This document shows positions 21,570-34,050 of a stretch of DNA of 64,000 nucleotides, in pieces. The position numbers and the translations under genes were made by a program. The notes beneath the pieces were generated by a model. The model was not told the origin of the DNA, did no database searches, and worked only from the letters and a program-made list of their open reading frames with translations. The stretch's first letter is position 1. Every line of letters starts with the position of its first letter. This DNA comes from Pohlia nutans (taxonomy: Eukaryota > Streptophyta > Bryopsida > Bryales > Mniaceae), in NCBI GenBank assembly GCA_022496805.1, contig CM040086.1:4280501-4344500 (forward strand), read 5' to 3'.

Positions 21570-23073
21570 AACACGCAATTCGCTATTTATGCACTTGGTC
21601 AAGTGCGCTCATTTCATAAACATATTTGACTTTTAAAAAAACCGGTGAAAAAGTTCTCTAAAAAACATCAATGTTGTCTTTTTACAATCACTTAAATTGT
21701 AAATAAATAATTATTTTAATTATTTTTTATTCTTATCTTTATCTTTTCTTTTATCTTTTCTTTTATCTTTTATTTCATCTTCTTTTTTTCAACTTGATTT
21801 CTTTCTTGTCTTCTTTCTTGTCTTCTTTCTTGTCTCCCTCTTGTCTTTCTTTTGTCTTTCTTCTTGTCTTCCTTTTTGTCTTCCTTGTCTTTTTTTTCTT
21901 CTACTTTTTCTTCAGTTGTGGCCGCTGAACCTGAAACAATGGGAGCAAACCCAAATAAAAAAAAAAGTTTTTTTTTTTTTTTTTTTCGGGTTGGCTATAA
22001 GGTGCCGTTGAACCCTAAATGGCAACCGCCAAAAAAAAAAAAAAAAAAAAAAAAAGAACTTTTTTTTTCTTCTTTTGGTTGGCCGTGGGGTGCTGCTAAA
22101 CCCTAAATGGCGGCCGCCCAAAAACAAAAAAAACAAAAAAGTTTTTTTTTTTTGACTTTTTTTTGACTTTTTTCAAAATTTACTTTTTTCAGGCTCTGGG
22201 TGCGCGGCCGCGCACCCAAAGACCCTCCCATCTCCCCCTCAGCTTCTTCTTCTCTCCTCACATATATAGAGGAGAGGAGAGGGATCGGAGAGGGAGTGGG
22301 AGAATGATGAGAGAGACCCTCTCCTCTCCCCTATATATATGAGGAGAGGGGTGAGAGATGGAGAGAAGATGTACGTAGAGAGGGAGATGAAGATGGAAAG
22401 AGAGATGAAGATGGATAGGGAGATGTAGAGGGAGATTGAAGGGTCTTTGGGTGCGGTCGCACACCCAGAGGCTAAAAATAGTAAATTTTGAAAAAAGTCA
22501 AAAAAAAAAAAGTTTTTTTTTATTTTTATTTTTATTTTTTTTGGTGGGGCGGCCGCCATTTAGGGCTTAGCAGCACCCCACGGCCAACCAAAAGAAGAAA
22601 AAAAAAGTTTTTTTTTTTTTTTTTTTTTTTTTGGCGGCTGCCATTTAGGGTTTAGTAGCACCTCATCCCCAACCCGGAAAAAAAATAAAAAAATAAAAAA
22701 ATAAAATAAATTTCTATTTGCTCCCATTGTTTCGGGTTCAGCAGCCACAACTAAAGATAAAGTAGAAGAAAAAAAAGACAAGGAAGACAAAAAGGAAGAC
22801 AAGAAGAAAGACAAGAAGGAGACAAGAAAGAAATCAAGTTGAAAAAGAAAAGATGAATGAAAAGATAAAAGAAAAGATAAAAGAAAAGATAGAAGAAAAG
22901 ATAAAGATAAGAATAAAAAATAATTAAAATAATTATTTGTTTACAATGTAAGGGATTGAAGAAAGACAATAATTGTCATTTTTAAAAAAAAAAAGTTAGA
23001 CCAAAAAAATTATGCGCCCGAGAACCAAGTGCATGATTATATGGCCAAGTGCGTAAATAGCGAATTGTGTGTT
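21570..23073. mobile_element. 1.5-kb foldback element
   Basis: The outer ends AACACGCAATTCGC and GCGAATTGTGTGTT are inverted, and the inversion continues inward over about 700 bp per arm. The paired blocks include AAGTGC-rich sequence, poly-pyrimidine/poly-purine stretches rich in CTTGTCTTTC, CCCTAAATGGCGGCCGCC, and CTCTGGGTGCGC. The centre (about 22210-22440) is a CT/GA-rich stem with short ATATATA loops. The 4-bp direct repeat CCTT flanks both ends (21566-21569, 23074-23077). The left arm contains a perfect 20-bp palindrome GGGTGCGCGGCCGCGCACCC. The Lys/Phe/Ser-rich frames here are translations of low-complexity DNA, not genes. Confidence 0.75.
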
Positions 23074-23077
23074 CCTT

Positions 23078-23164
23078 ACTGCATATTTTAAAATGTGTAG
23101 AATCCTCATTTTCTGGATCACCCTGACTGCATATTTTAAAATGTGTAGAATCCTCATTTTCTTG
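23078..23164. repeat. short tandem duplication
   Basis: A block of about 38 bp beginning ACTGCATATTTTAAAATGTG occurs at 23078 and again at 23126, with a short spacer between. Confidence 0.7.
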
Positions 23165-23481
23165 CTACAAGTGTAATTTTTGGAATAAAGAGGTATGTAG
23201 TATACTATTAGAAGCACCTTTTGGAGACCTTTCCAATGGTATATTATGTGCCTTCTAATTCCAAAAATTGCACTCACAATGCTGAAATGAAGATTTTGCA
23301 CATGTTTTACATTTGCAGTCCGGGATGGTATAAAAACTACACTTGACAAACTTATGTAGTTTCTTTTAATCAAGTTTTCTTTTATAGTATGCCAATTGAA
23401 AATGATGATTTTACAAGGAAAAGAAAAAAGAATTTGAGGATAAGTCATGTGAATTTTCAAACTAGAAGTTGTTTAGACTGC

Positions 23482-24067
23482 TTAACTCCTAATGGCCCAC
23501 AACTCTTTCCAGATTGGGTACTTTTGCAAAGATGCATTATAAAATGCAACTAACGGGGATATTTTGAACTTGATGTATGAATAAAAGTTGTGCATTATGA
23601 GTTTAAGATTCTATCCTTGCGGTTAGATATATGATTGCTATCACCAATATTTTGTATAAATTCTGAAATTTAAAATTCAAAACTATTTTGTAGTCCGATT
23701 ACAAAGAATATATTGACAATTTGTAAATGAAATTTGTCATGATGGGTTGAAATGTAATACTTTAAGTGTAGTGATTTTTGGGATTTTTTTGGTTGCTTGA
23801 TTCTACGAGTCAACTTTTTCAAGAGCACTTTTGAACACTTTTGAATTGAGATTTTAGAAATTTTTGGTGAAGTAATGCAATATGAAATGAGGCATAAAAG
23901 TTTCACAAATCATCCCCTTTTTAATCGGGTCACACATGCACGAAGCTAACTTCCCACAAAAGTTTCAATAAAAAATCGACACTGCAAAAAGTGCATAATA
24001 GATGAGAAAACGGACTTCAAATGCGTACATCATGCAAAATATGCATAGTTGGATGGTTAGGGATTAA
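23482..24067. mobile_element. possible TTAA-flanked element
   Basis: TTAACTCCTAATGG at the left and GGTTAGGGATTAA at the right form weak inverted ends with TTAA edges, like the family nearby. The pairing is uncertain and the interior has no gene. Confidence 0.3.
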
Positions 24068-24186
24068 TGGATGTAGTTTTCATTCAAACAATACATGTGC
24101 ATAAGAGACACATATATACAAATATACATATAGTTACATTTTAAACTAGAATTTGATATTGTTTAACATTTATAATTGTATATGTA

Positions 24187-24734
24187 TTAACCCCTAAGCT
24201 CCCGAGCGACCATTTTCTGGACGCTGCCCGGAAAAAACGGGCTGCCCAGAACAAAAAAAAAGTTTTGAAAAAATAAAAAATATTTTAAAATACTACATCA
24301 AGTCTACTTTCCAACCCAATTTGAATTATGGCAATCCGAGTTAAACTCCACCCGGGAGAATTTTTCAAAGTAGATCACCTCAACATTGTCTTAGTTTTAC
24401 AAAATTTGCTATTTGGGGAAAGTAATGATGATTCCTCCATCATTTTTCTTGCTTTTTTGAAGTTTACGATAGATAGCCCAACTTTAACCAATCGTACTAA
24501 ATTTTGAACTCTAAAATTGAAAATTATAATTTATACAAATTTTCAAAGGTTAATGCTTTTAAATTCATTAAAAAATGATCTAAAGATTATTTTGGAAGTT
24601 TGACCACATGGATAATTTGTAAAGATGATACTCTACATTTTGTCTATTGAACCAACCTTCATCAAACATATGGAAGGCACATATTATAACACATCTATGT
24701 TTTGTCCAATACCCCTTGGGCTTTTAGGGGTTAA
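24187..24734. mobile_element. TTAA-flanked MITE (GCTCCC subfamily), copy 1
   Basis: Runs from TTAACCCCTAAGCTCCCGAG to TTGGGCTTTTAGGGGTTAA, 548 bp, with perfect TTAA edges. The whole length aligns by eye with 27849-28396. No coding capacity. Confidence 0.75.
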
Positions 24735-24798
24735 ATAATCTCATGTTTTTTTTTGTATAAAAGAGTCGCATATACTATGAATAAACCGGATATTGGTT

Positions 24799-25066
24799 AC
24801 TCGGGGGGTGCACTGTACTTAACATGTACGAGTATACGTGAATGCACAAGAGGGATATTAATTTGAACATTGCCTTATTACGTATACATACAGTAGACAT
24901 ATTTAGAGAAGAAAATGTTGACGTATACATACATTAAACATATATTTAGAATGGAATAGATCTGTATACAAAAAGTTTTAGTTATATGATCCTTTGTATA
25001 CAAGGGGGTATTCAGAAGGGGTCATGAACGAACGTGATTCTCAAACATAGTGCACCCCCCGAGATT
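24799..25066. repeat. inverted-repeat element, about 270 bp
   Basis: Starts near CTCGGGGGGTGCACT and ends with AGTGCACCCCCCGAG. It may be a MITE; no clear target duplication is seen. Confidence 0.45.
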
Positions 25067-25250
25067 GGTTAGTAGCTATTGTTTTCGTAGTACCATAGCT
25101 GGGTCGCCAAAAAAGAATACAAAAAAAAAAAAAAAAAAACGTAAAATATTGGAAATCATTGGGACCAAGAAACGAAAAATAGAATAAATCATTAGAAGCT
25201 ATATTTGGCTATTTTGGACCATTTTAAATCATTTTTTGCTCAAAAACAAA

Positions 25251-25370
25251 CACTAGTAGAAAAGGTAGCATTGCCGTGGGATATGCCCAGGCAAGTATTG
25301 CCCAATTCCACGCATGCACATTGATTTTGCATGGGCATGTCCATGGCGATAGCCATCTTTTCTACTAGTG
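25251..25370. mobile_element. 120-bp CACTA-ended MITE
   Basis: Starts CACTAGTAGAAAAGG and ends CTTTTCTACTAGTG, a 14-bp perfect inverted repeat, flanked on each side by AAA. The interior can pair further (TGCCGTGGGATATGCCC against GGGCATGTCCATGGCG). This is the cleanest CACTA-type MITE of the window. Confidence 0.75.
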
Positions 25371-25945
25371 AAAAACCAAGAAATTTATAAATTGAGGAAC
25401 GAACCTTATTTTTCGACAAATATTAAATATTCGTTCGTGGGGTGGCGACCGAGCTATGATACTAGGGTACCACTTTGGCACTTCATAAAAAATGGCCTGG
25501 CACGAATATCTGAGAACAAGCAAAGTGGCGGCAAATCACTCAACACGTACTGATCGAGTCCTGTCCAATGCTGCCGACTCTACTGTACTGTACAGCTGCA
25601 GCTACTGCAACGACTGCAACTGGCTATGATGAAGATATGGCAGGCCCTGCACATTTTATGCTATGTAACTCGTATCAGTTTGCTTGCTGTATCATGTACT
25701 CCCAAGCAGAAACAGTTTCTGATCATCTAGATCTTGAAGATTTTGTTCATACACTCTCACTCACACACTTATTGTGCACAATTACTCACTTGATTATTTG
25801 ACCCAATTTATAAGATCAATGTGCGTAAGCTTAACAATCAATTTGTACAACATTCCAATCAGTCAATAGGAATTTCAGTTTCTCAGTGCAGCCCCGCAGA
25901 CCGACGTGCAGATCCGCAGCTTGATCCTACTTTTCGTCTCAGATT

Positions 25946-27190
25946 TTAACCCCCAAAAGGACCAATGCTTTATGGTTTTAAAATGATTAACCCCTAAACG
26001 TACCAGGGTGTCCCTGGAATTGGCAATTTGAAAAAAAGCATTATAAACTACTATTTAGAAGAATATTCTGGAATTGATAGACAAATGAAAGTTCTAGATT
26101 TTGAAGTTTAGATTCCATCCGTACGGTTTGATTCACTAATACAATCACCAATATTTAATTATAAAATTTGAAAGTTAAAATTAAGAATTCCTTCTAAATT
26201 CAATTACAACCTAAATTTCAATATTTTTTGAGTAAAATTTGTTGGAATGAGTTTGAAATAAGATACTCTTAAATGAGGTGATACTTAGAAATTTTAGTGT
26301 TTCTTAAATTTATGATCTCATTTTTCACGATTCCACTTTGAACTAGAGTCAATGCAAATTTGGCTTGGTCATACTTCTACATTTGTAATTTTAGAAAAAT
26401 ATATACTCTGGTATGACTAAATCCAGCAATTAGATAGGACAACAACTTGGTGAAGAATCTCCAAAAGATTGGATGAGTTTCATCTAAGCATTGATGAGAA
26501 CGTGAGAAGGCTTTGAATCCATTCGTGATCCAGTTTCTGGACTCTGGGATGTTAAGGGTTAATTCAAACCGATTATAAATTAACTAGTAACTCTCCTTTT
26601 TACAAGAAGATTCAGCTTATTCACCGGGCGGTGACCCGGATTCATGATAAGCTTTGGGAAGTTTGTATTTTCATAAACTTTCTTAAGTTCAAATATCTAT
26701 TGATTGAATTTCGAACAATGAAGAGTCACAATTAACCTAACTATGTCACGGATATTGAATAGACCTTGGATTTTTTAATCTTGAAACCATGTGTATCGGG
26801 TGTGTATCTCTTTCTACCAACCACGTTGCCTCAAGTACTCTCAACAAATCCCTAATTACATATCACTAGAATTTGGATAGAACATATAGGGGACAAGATG
26901 AAAAAAAAAAAAAAATTCATATTGAAAAGATTCCCTCCTCTCTTTTCATATGGGAAAAATTATTGGGAATTACTTTTCATTGACAAGAATTTTGTCTTGG
27001 GACAAGCTTATGCCTTAAATTCAATCAATCATATTGTGAAAAATTAATAACTCATATGGGATCAAATTTTATGTCACTAGAATCAGTGAAGAACATTACA
27101 TGTTTGGCCGCACCTGTATAATTGATTTTCACAATATGATTGATAGAATATCATTTTAAAACCATGAATCCTTGGTCCTTTAGGAGTTAA
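25946..27190. mobile_element. TTAA-flanked element (GGACCA subfamily) with nested MITE
   Basis: The left end TTAACCCCCAAAAGGACCAA (25946) matches inverted to the right end ...TTGGTCCTTTAGGAGTTAA (27190). Both ends continue inward with a shared TGGTTTTAAAATGAT block. The left arm is interrupted shortly inside by a second TTAA-flanked element at 25987-26562. No gene is seen. Confidence 0.65.
25987..26562. mobile_element. TTAA-flanked MITE (ACGTACC subfamily), nested
   Basis: Begins TTAACCCCTAAACGTACCAG and ends CTGGGATGTTAAGGGTTAA. It sits 41 bases inside the element 25946-27190 and is related to 5272-5600. Confidence 0.65.
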
Positions 27191-27414
27191 CTTACTAATG
27201 AGCAGGTTTCCTGCTTTCTCGCCTGCTTTGAGGACATTCACATGATGTTTGCCCTAGTCAACTCCAATTTTCATAAGTTTTCTTGCATTCCACAATTCAC
27301 ATCATTCAACTATAAGTGGATGAAAGTCTCCCTGTGCAAAAGGAAAAAATATCCCTCCAAAGATGCATGGGGTGAGTTCTACTTCACCTCTAAAGGACCA
27401 AGGATTTGTAAATT

Positions 27415-27645
27415 TTAACCCCTAAAGGACTTGGGGGGGTTTTTTTGGCAAATTGACAAATGTAACAAATTGTATTTTGAAAAATATAATGTAGATAGGA
27501 CCAAATTTTATATCACTAAAAAATATTGCATGTATTGGTCAAAGAACTAAAAAAATTGAACAAAAAGAAGTGTACGTAAGACATACTCAAAATTGCCAAA
27601 ATAAAAATGAAACCACCTTGAGATTTTTGGTCCTTTCGGGACTAA
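27415..27645. mobile_element. small TTAA-type MITE (GGACC subfamily)
   Basis: Left end TTAACCCCTAAAGGACTTGG and right end TTTTTGGTCCTTTCGGGACTAA are inverted with some decay. The right TTAA has become CTAA. Confidence 0.5.
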
Positions 27646-27848
27646 ATTCTTGCTATTGGTTGTGGGGCTCCTATATCCCTCCAAGAAACTTTTGATTTTT
27701 GACCCTGGTACAAAAGGGACCTTGCTACAAAAAGATGTAGAATGTTATGACTCTTGATCTCCCAATGAACCCATATTGCATTGTTCTTGTTTGATCACTT
27801 GCCATTACATGTAGCAAAAATGATTAAATTCATTAATTTATTTCTTTT

Positions 27849-28396
27849 TTAACCCCTAAGCTCCCAAGGATCATTTTTTGGTTGCTGCCCATTTTATTAA
27901 GCTGCCATGAACAAATAAGAAGTTTTTGAAATTTAAAAAATCAAATCAAATACTACATAAAGTTTACTTTTCAACGCAATTTGAATCATGACAATCTGAG
28001 TTAAACTCCACTAGGGATATTTTTTCAAAGTGAATCACCCTCAACATTGTCTTAGTGTTATAGAACTTGCTATTTGGAGAAATGAATGATGCTCCTTCCA
28101 CCATTTCTTTTGCTTTTTTGAAGTTTACAATAAATAAACCGATTTTGACTGACCATGCTAAATCAAAATTCTAAAAGTGAAAATCATAATTTTATACAAC
28201 ATTTCAAAGGTTAATGCTTTTCAAATTCATTAAAATTTTATCTAATTTTTTTTTTGAAGTTTAACCATATGGATAATTTGTAGAGATGATGCCCGACATT
28301 TTGTCTATTGAGACAAACTTCATCAAAAATCAAAAATCAAAATCATTATAACATATCTATGTTTTGTCCAATACCCCTTGGGCTTTTAGGGGTTAT
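27849..28396. mobile_element. TTAA-flanked MITE (GCTCCC subfamily), copy 2
   Basis: From TTAACCCCTAAGCTCCCAAG to TTGGGCTTTTAGGGGTTAT. It is homologous along its full length to 24187-24734 in the same orientation; the right TTAA has become TTAT. Confidence 0.7.
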
Positions 28397-28958
28397 GATT
28401 CTTACAATAGATTTTTAATGTTTGTACAATATAAATTTTCAAGATTCCTTTCTATAAATATTCTAAAGATCTAAGCGTGTAAGTCATTGTGTTTTATGTC
28501 AAAGATGACTCTTCTGGTTCAAAAAATAGCTCTCTATAAATGAATTTAATAAATAAGTGAAACAAAAGTTTTTAAAAAGCACTATCAATGATTAAAATTT
28601 TGAATTTCAAATTCTTAGGAAAAAAATCGTATGAAATCACATAACATACCCGACTATTAGGGTCGGCAAAAACTAATTATAAAACTAGAAGCCCAAATAT
28701 TTAGGAAATCATTTTTACAAAAAACATTATTTTCTACGTTTAAAAAAGAGAATCTTAGAGAATATTCACAAAAATTAACATTTTTTGAATAGCATTTGAA
28801 CAAAAAAATTGGGTGGATATCACCAAAAACATAACATGAGGTGAATTATTTGGCATGATCTTTTGACCATGACGGCCGGGTTCAATCTACAATCAATTTA
28901 TTGGTCTTGAGAGTCAGAAATGTATCACAAGAGAAACAACAAAGAAAAAACAAAGATA

Positions 28959-29093
28959 CACCAATCTATTACCACCATGTCTCCAATTTTGCCTTCATGT
29001 ATGGAAGGTACACTTTTTTGGCTTGGAATGTACACTACCAAAACATAACATGAGGACAAAATTGGAAACAAGGTGGTAATAGGTTGGTGTACA
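28959..29093. repeat. hairpin repeat with arms of about 40 bp
   Basis: CACCAATCTATTACCACCAT at the left pairs with ...GGTGGTAATAGGTTGGTG at the right. Arms of about 40 bp enclose a loop of about 50 bp. It could be a small MITE or a precursor-like hairpin; no transcript evidence can be seen. Confidence 0.5.
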
Positions 29094-29995
29094 TGACCTA
29101 TTCTATGGTAGAACGCGGCTCAAGAGTCCCATTGTGATTATAAGTAATGTCTCAAGTTTAAGCTACTTCAATTTTTTTAAAAGTACCTAAGACATTAACC
29201 ACAACATGATACTTGGACCTTGTCCTCGGTCAATGTCCCTCTCTATTCTCTCTTGTATATATAGGAGACACTGCAAAATAATTTTATGGTAGAACCAATT
29301 GTGTCTGGATTAAATTTAGATTAGTTCCAGTTTTATAGGGTTTATATTAATGAGTGACAAGAAAAGTGAGTGTGAAGTACTATTTGATTTTAATGAAATT
29401 ATTAGATTTAGTACTATTAATATAAAAGGTTCTATGTACCAACATCTTAAACTTTAAAAATTGAAGTGCAAAAAAAGTGTATTGTTGCTAAATATAAATT
29501 GAATATTTTTATGGTAGTCTCTTATACCTGGTATATTTGAAAGCCACATCGTACTTGAAGTTGAGATCAAGGAATTGAGTAATTATATTGGTAGAGAGTT
29601 TTAAACAGGTCCTTATAGCTTTACACTAGGAGTTGGAAGCAAAACGTGTTAGAATGAATTAGCGCCTATGTGGCACACTTTTGGCATCAAATGTTTTCAG
29701 TCTAACATGAAAATATCTCCATACAATTCTTCAAATCAAAACCCCCTTCCAGAGGGTGCATTCTTTTATTAAACTTTGGAATCAAGCACATTCATGCCCT
29801 CTTTAAAATAGCCCTTGTTCATGTATATATGTATAATGTAAATACACAAACCTTTTTTTAGCAATATGCTTATTATATGTATACATAGTACAATAGTATT
29901 TAAATTAATCCCCTTCTTGTGCACTCATATGATTCTTGACATATAAAAAAATACACTCCTTCGAAATCCCCTCTTGGACTCAAGGTGCACCTTAA

Positions 29996-30046
<51 letters not shown>

Positions 30047-32319
30047 ATATATATATATCTATATATATATATATATATATATATATTTGAAGCATTCCCA
30101 TTGCCCAATTACTTCTCTTTTCTTCCCTTCATCTAAAAATATACTCAAATATGCTCAAATATTTTGAAAATATCATGAGAGTTGCTTGAATATGTTTGAA
30201 TTGCTTAAATATACTTGACGAAAGCCCAAACAAAAGAAGCATAATAAGTAAAGAGGAGGTATATATACGAGCCAAATTTGCCTAATGACATTAAAAGTTG
30301 GACTCACTATTGATTCCAAGGTCTTTAGACTATCGTGATGTATAGCAGTTTTAGCACCTTTAGAGTTCCACAGTAACTTTTCTGCCATCCATATCTTCAT
30401 TTTCATGGGCCACAACCAATAAGAAAGTGAGACATGAATTTTTTTATTTTTTGAATTAATTCGTCGTAACTGGTAGCGGCTTTCGGTCAGACTAAGGACC
30501 AATAAACATATTAATTATTTAATACCTTCTTAACTCCTATAGTAGGTTCAATATGGAGTTTTTTGCACCTAGACTTTAATGGTCATTACTCCTAATGTAA
30601 AGTGGCCCAAAAATAATCAGAATAGCTTCAACAATGGCATCGTTCAATCCTCTATAATAGTTTATAAGGTCCTATTTCTTTGATTTCATTAAAAATCTCT
30701 AAAAGCACTTCAAACAGATATTCTTCACATTCTATTAAATTTTGTATACGTTTCGAAATATTTATTCCAATATTTTATAAATCCATATGTCGAATAGGTT
30801 TTAGTTGATGAAAATAAAGACAATAAGAGATATTAAAGATGTTGTGACTTGAAGTAGCAAGCATTCATAAAATTTTGAGTGTTCTCTAAAAAGGTCAAAA
30901 AATCAAGTCTATATACATAATCACATATAAAATTACATTTATTACATAGAAAATCTTGTTCATAATGTATAACATAAATATATGAAGTTCTCACATTATT
31001 TGTATTATCTACAACACAAATGAAGTGACATGTTGGTGTTCTTTTTAGCAATGTTTTCTATTAGTGAGCATGTATTGTACTCAAAATTTTTGTTCTTTTT
31101 TAGCTTGTTCGTGTACGTTACATTCTATTATAGCTTTTGACACACTGTGTGGAAAACAATGTCAATAGTTTTATTACTCTTCTAAGAACTCCTTCCATTT
31201 CTAAGACCCCTAACTATTTTATCTACTAATCATTCACAACAAGAATACCACATCCAAAATGACTTAAATTTAACAGCTTTTTGTCAATTATAACGGCACA
31301 GGCCTTTTCAAAGCATGCTTTGAGGTACTCAAAGATTTTTATTTTTTTAATTGACATACTTAGTTTGTGTATTTTATTTTTGTCAACGCATGTGAATTCT
31401 CATTACACATTTTTCAATACATTTGGGTGCACAATTGAGCATAGAAAATGATCTTATTTTGAAATTTTCTCACCAATAAAAAGTTAGAACACCAAGTCAT
31501 CTTCCACCTACCAAAATAAATTTGTGATTTGGAGTTTCTATGCATGAGATATGAACAAAGATTACCGTAGTAAGGTTGTGAAGAATGTGTATGAGTTGTT
31601 TGAGAAAAAAATGTGTTGTGATCAGACTTTTGAGCCCCAATTGTGCATAGTAGACTAGCTTATTTTGAGCAATTTTCAACTAAGAATACTTGCACAATCA
31701 AATCATCTTTCACCTCCAACACGAATTTTGTGATTAGAATTAATTATGCTTAAGTTTTATGCATTTTTGTAAAATAGTTTAACTTGTGAATAAGAAAGAA
31801 AAATGGGAAGAGTCCTACATGTCCCATATTCATAGTCAACACTAGTGCACTGAATTTTGTACAAAGCACAAGAGTTCATCTCCTCCTCCATCCACAATTA
31901 TGAACTAAAATTCACATTTATCCATTCTTGACATGCCACTTGGAAATGGGCGAATTTTACTTTAAATATTATTTAAAAATGATTTTTTAATTAATTATAA
32001 TTTTTAATGCTAACGGTGAATAATTGACTATAGTAGAAAGATTGGTCCAAAAAAGTAATTTACTTTAGGGTATTAGAAAAAAATAGGGTTTGTATAAATT
32101 ACCAAGACCCGCTTATAATTCTAGCGTGTCATCCACCTAGAAGGCATGTGGAGGCCAAGTGTCACAACCGTAACTTCCTTCATGAGCCACCAAAGTTGAG
32201 AAAATTTGTACAAAACTAAATGATGTCATCTTGGACACAGTTCTTATTGTAGTGATTGTAAGAAAACTTCATGGTTATAAATTGAAAAGTTTTCAGGCAC
32301 TATAGAGTGCTACAATTGC
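29094..32319. other. AT-rich gene-free stretch with an AT microsatellite
   Basis: A long (AT)n tract with a few C interruptions lies at 29999-30087. Apart from this I see no supportable gene, RNA gene or element. Confidence 0.6.
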
Positions 32320-32898
32320 TTAAACCCTAAAAGACCATCAGGTCCACACATGTCTTCTGAAACTAGAACGTGAGGAAATTCAAATTCTTGGTTTTTGAAT
32401 TGTAGGATGAGCAACAAAGAGACCCTGACTCTTTTTGAGAGCTAAATTTGTAAGTACTTCTTCATCAAAAATTCATGAAGTGTGCAATTTTGATGATTTT
32501 TTGAGTTGCAAGGAGGCTATTTAGGAGTCAATTCAGACCCTTGTATCTTCCTCCTTACACCTTTAAATTACGTGAAATTTTTTTCACATGCTCAAAATGA
32601 TGATTTCTTTGCACAGTTTAAAATTCAAAATTTTTGAAGCACTTTGAACAATCCACTTCAACATATGTACAAAATACCCCAAACAAGTTCCATTAATCTT
32701 TATCAACGATGACATTTTCTCAAAAATTGTGCGATTTTTTTAATCCTTTTTTCATACAAAAGCTACGTAAGTCTTTTCTAATTTCAACAGTGTCGATCAT
32801 CAAAATTACCCCACATCAATAAGGAATTGAGCTTGTTGCAAGAGCTACTCATGAAAACAAGAGCTAAGTTCAACACCCCCCGGTCCCATAGGGGTTAA
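32320..32898. mobile_element. TTAA-flanked element
   Basis: Left end TTAAACCCTAAAAGACCATC and right end CCCGGTCCCATAGGGGTTAA, with TTAA at both edges. A further, diverged member of the CCCCTAA family. Confidence 0.55.
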
Positions 32899-33926
32899 GA
32901 ATGTTATGCAATAGGATCATGTGAAACATGAAGAAAGGAGTGACAACCTTCATAACCTCGTAACTACAAAGTTCTTGTTCTTACATTATGGCCTAAAATC
33001 TACTTGTCATGGCATGACTCAAAAGATGAACTAATTAATCCTTAAAACGTCACAACATACAACATACCCTTCAAACTGACTTTTTTTTTTTATGTATTTT
33101 GAAAATGTGTGATGTTTAAGTGTTGATTCACAAGGAGCTTAAATGCAGACGTACTACAATGCAGAGAGCTCTAAACCTGTCTTGAATCATTGATCCCATC
33201 CCCGACCCCATTTTTTGGCTATGGCCAGAATGAACCTTTCTGATTCAATGCCCGTGGTGGGTTATCAAAATCAATGCCTTCACTGTTCTGTTTCTGTGGC
33301 TCTCACATTAAGTGAAGCAATTATAGAACCCTTTTACAAGTTCATTTTTCCCACAGTAGTTGAGTTCATGAAAAGTCGCTTTCCGTACTCTAAATTTACC
33401 ATTTTTAGCATGAAAATTTACAACCAGGCTACATACTGTGGAACTACATGTACTACATCTAGCACATGAACTCTAGCACATCTCGCCATTTCTGGCAGCC
33501 ATGCTACATACTATTGTGAGCTCAAGTCCATGTCATGAATTGCTTCCTGTATTCCATTTCGTACTCAAATTTCTGCCTGGAATTTCACATTAACTTAGTT
33601 CCACACTTGTATCAAGGGTTAGCAAGTCAATAACTTGAATGCATTGCGTTGCTGAGAAATTAAGGATTCTTTGTCCGATTCTTAACGGGACTCTAAAAGG
33701 ACTTGCAGGAATTACACTTGGCCATTCAAGCTTTGTGGTCCGATGCCACTACAGATGAAAATCAAATAAATAGAAAATAAATAATATTACAATTAAAGCA
33801 GAGTAGGTGTAGTTGACAACAATCGAATGATAACTTTTCTCCCAAGAGACACATGTTTCAATTATTGCCATTGACTGCATTTAGCTTGTATTTTCACTGT
33901 GGAGGATGCTGTTCATTGTCATTTTT
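32899..33926. other. no gene recognised
   Basis: Intergenic DNA. A short frame at 33215-33469 has no recognisable domain. Confidence 0.5.
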
Positions 33927-34050
33927 CACTATGTACACGCTTGTCCTAGGTGACAAATCACACTCACCAAGTTCAACCAAAAAATTGGTGCGTGCAAAGG
34001 GGCGCCGTTTGACTCACGGGAGTGAAAAGCAACGCCTTCTCCTTGTAGTG
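33927..34050. mobile_element. CACTA-ended MITE with TTT duplication
   Basis: Starts CACTATGTACACGCTTGTCC, ends CCTTCTCCTTGTAGTG, and is flanked by TTT on both sides. It is the reverse-oriented relative of 17150-17275. Next to it, 34088-34172 is a small hairpin with ends GCAAGCAACCCCTGG and CAGGGGTTGCTTGC. Confidence 0.6.

Noticed and set aside
21852..22969. Phe/Lys/Ser-rich frames near the 21.6-23.1 kb palindrome
   Set aside because: Products of homopolymer and CT/GA tracts, mirrored on the two arms.
29985..30167. 60-codon Ile/Tyr frame
   Set aside because: Translation of the AT microsatellite.
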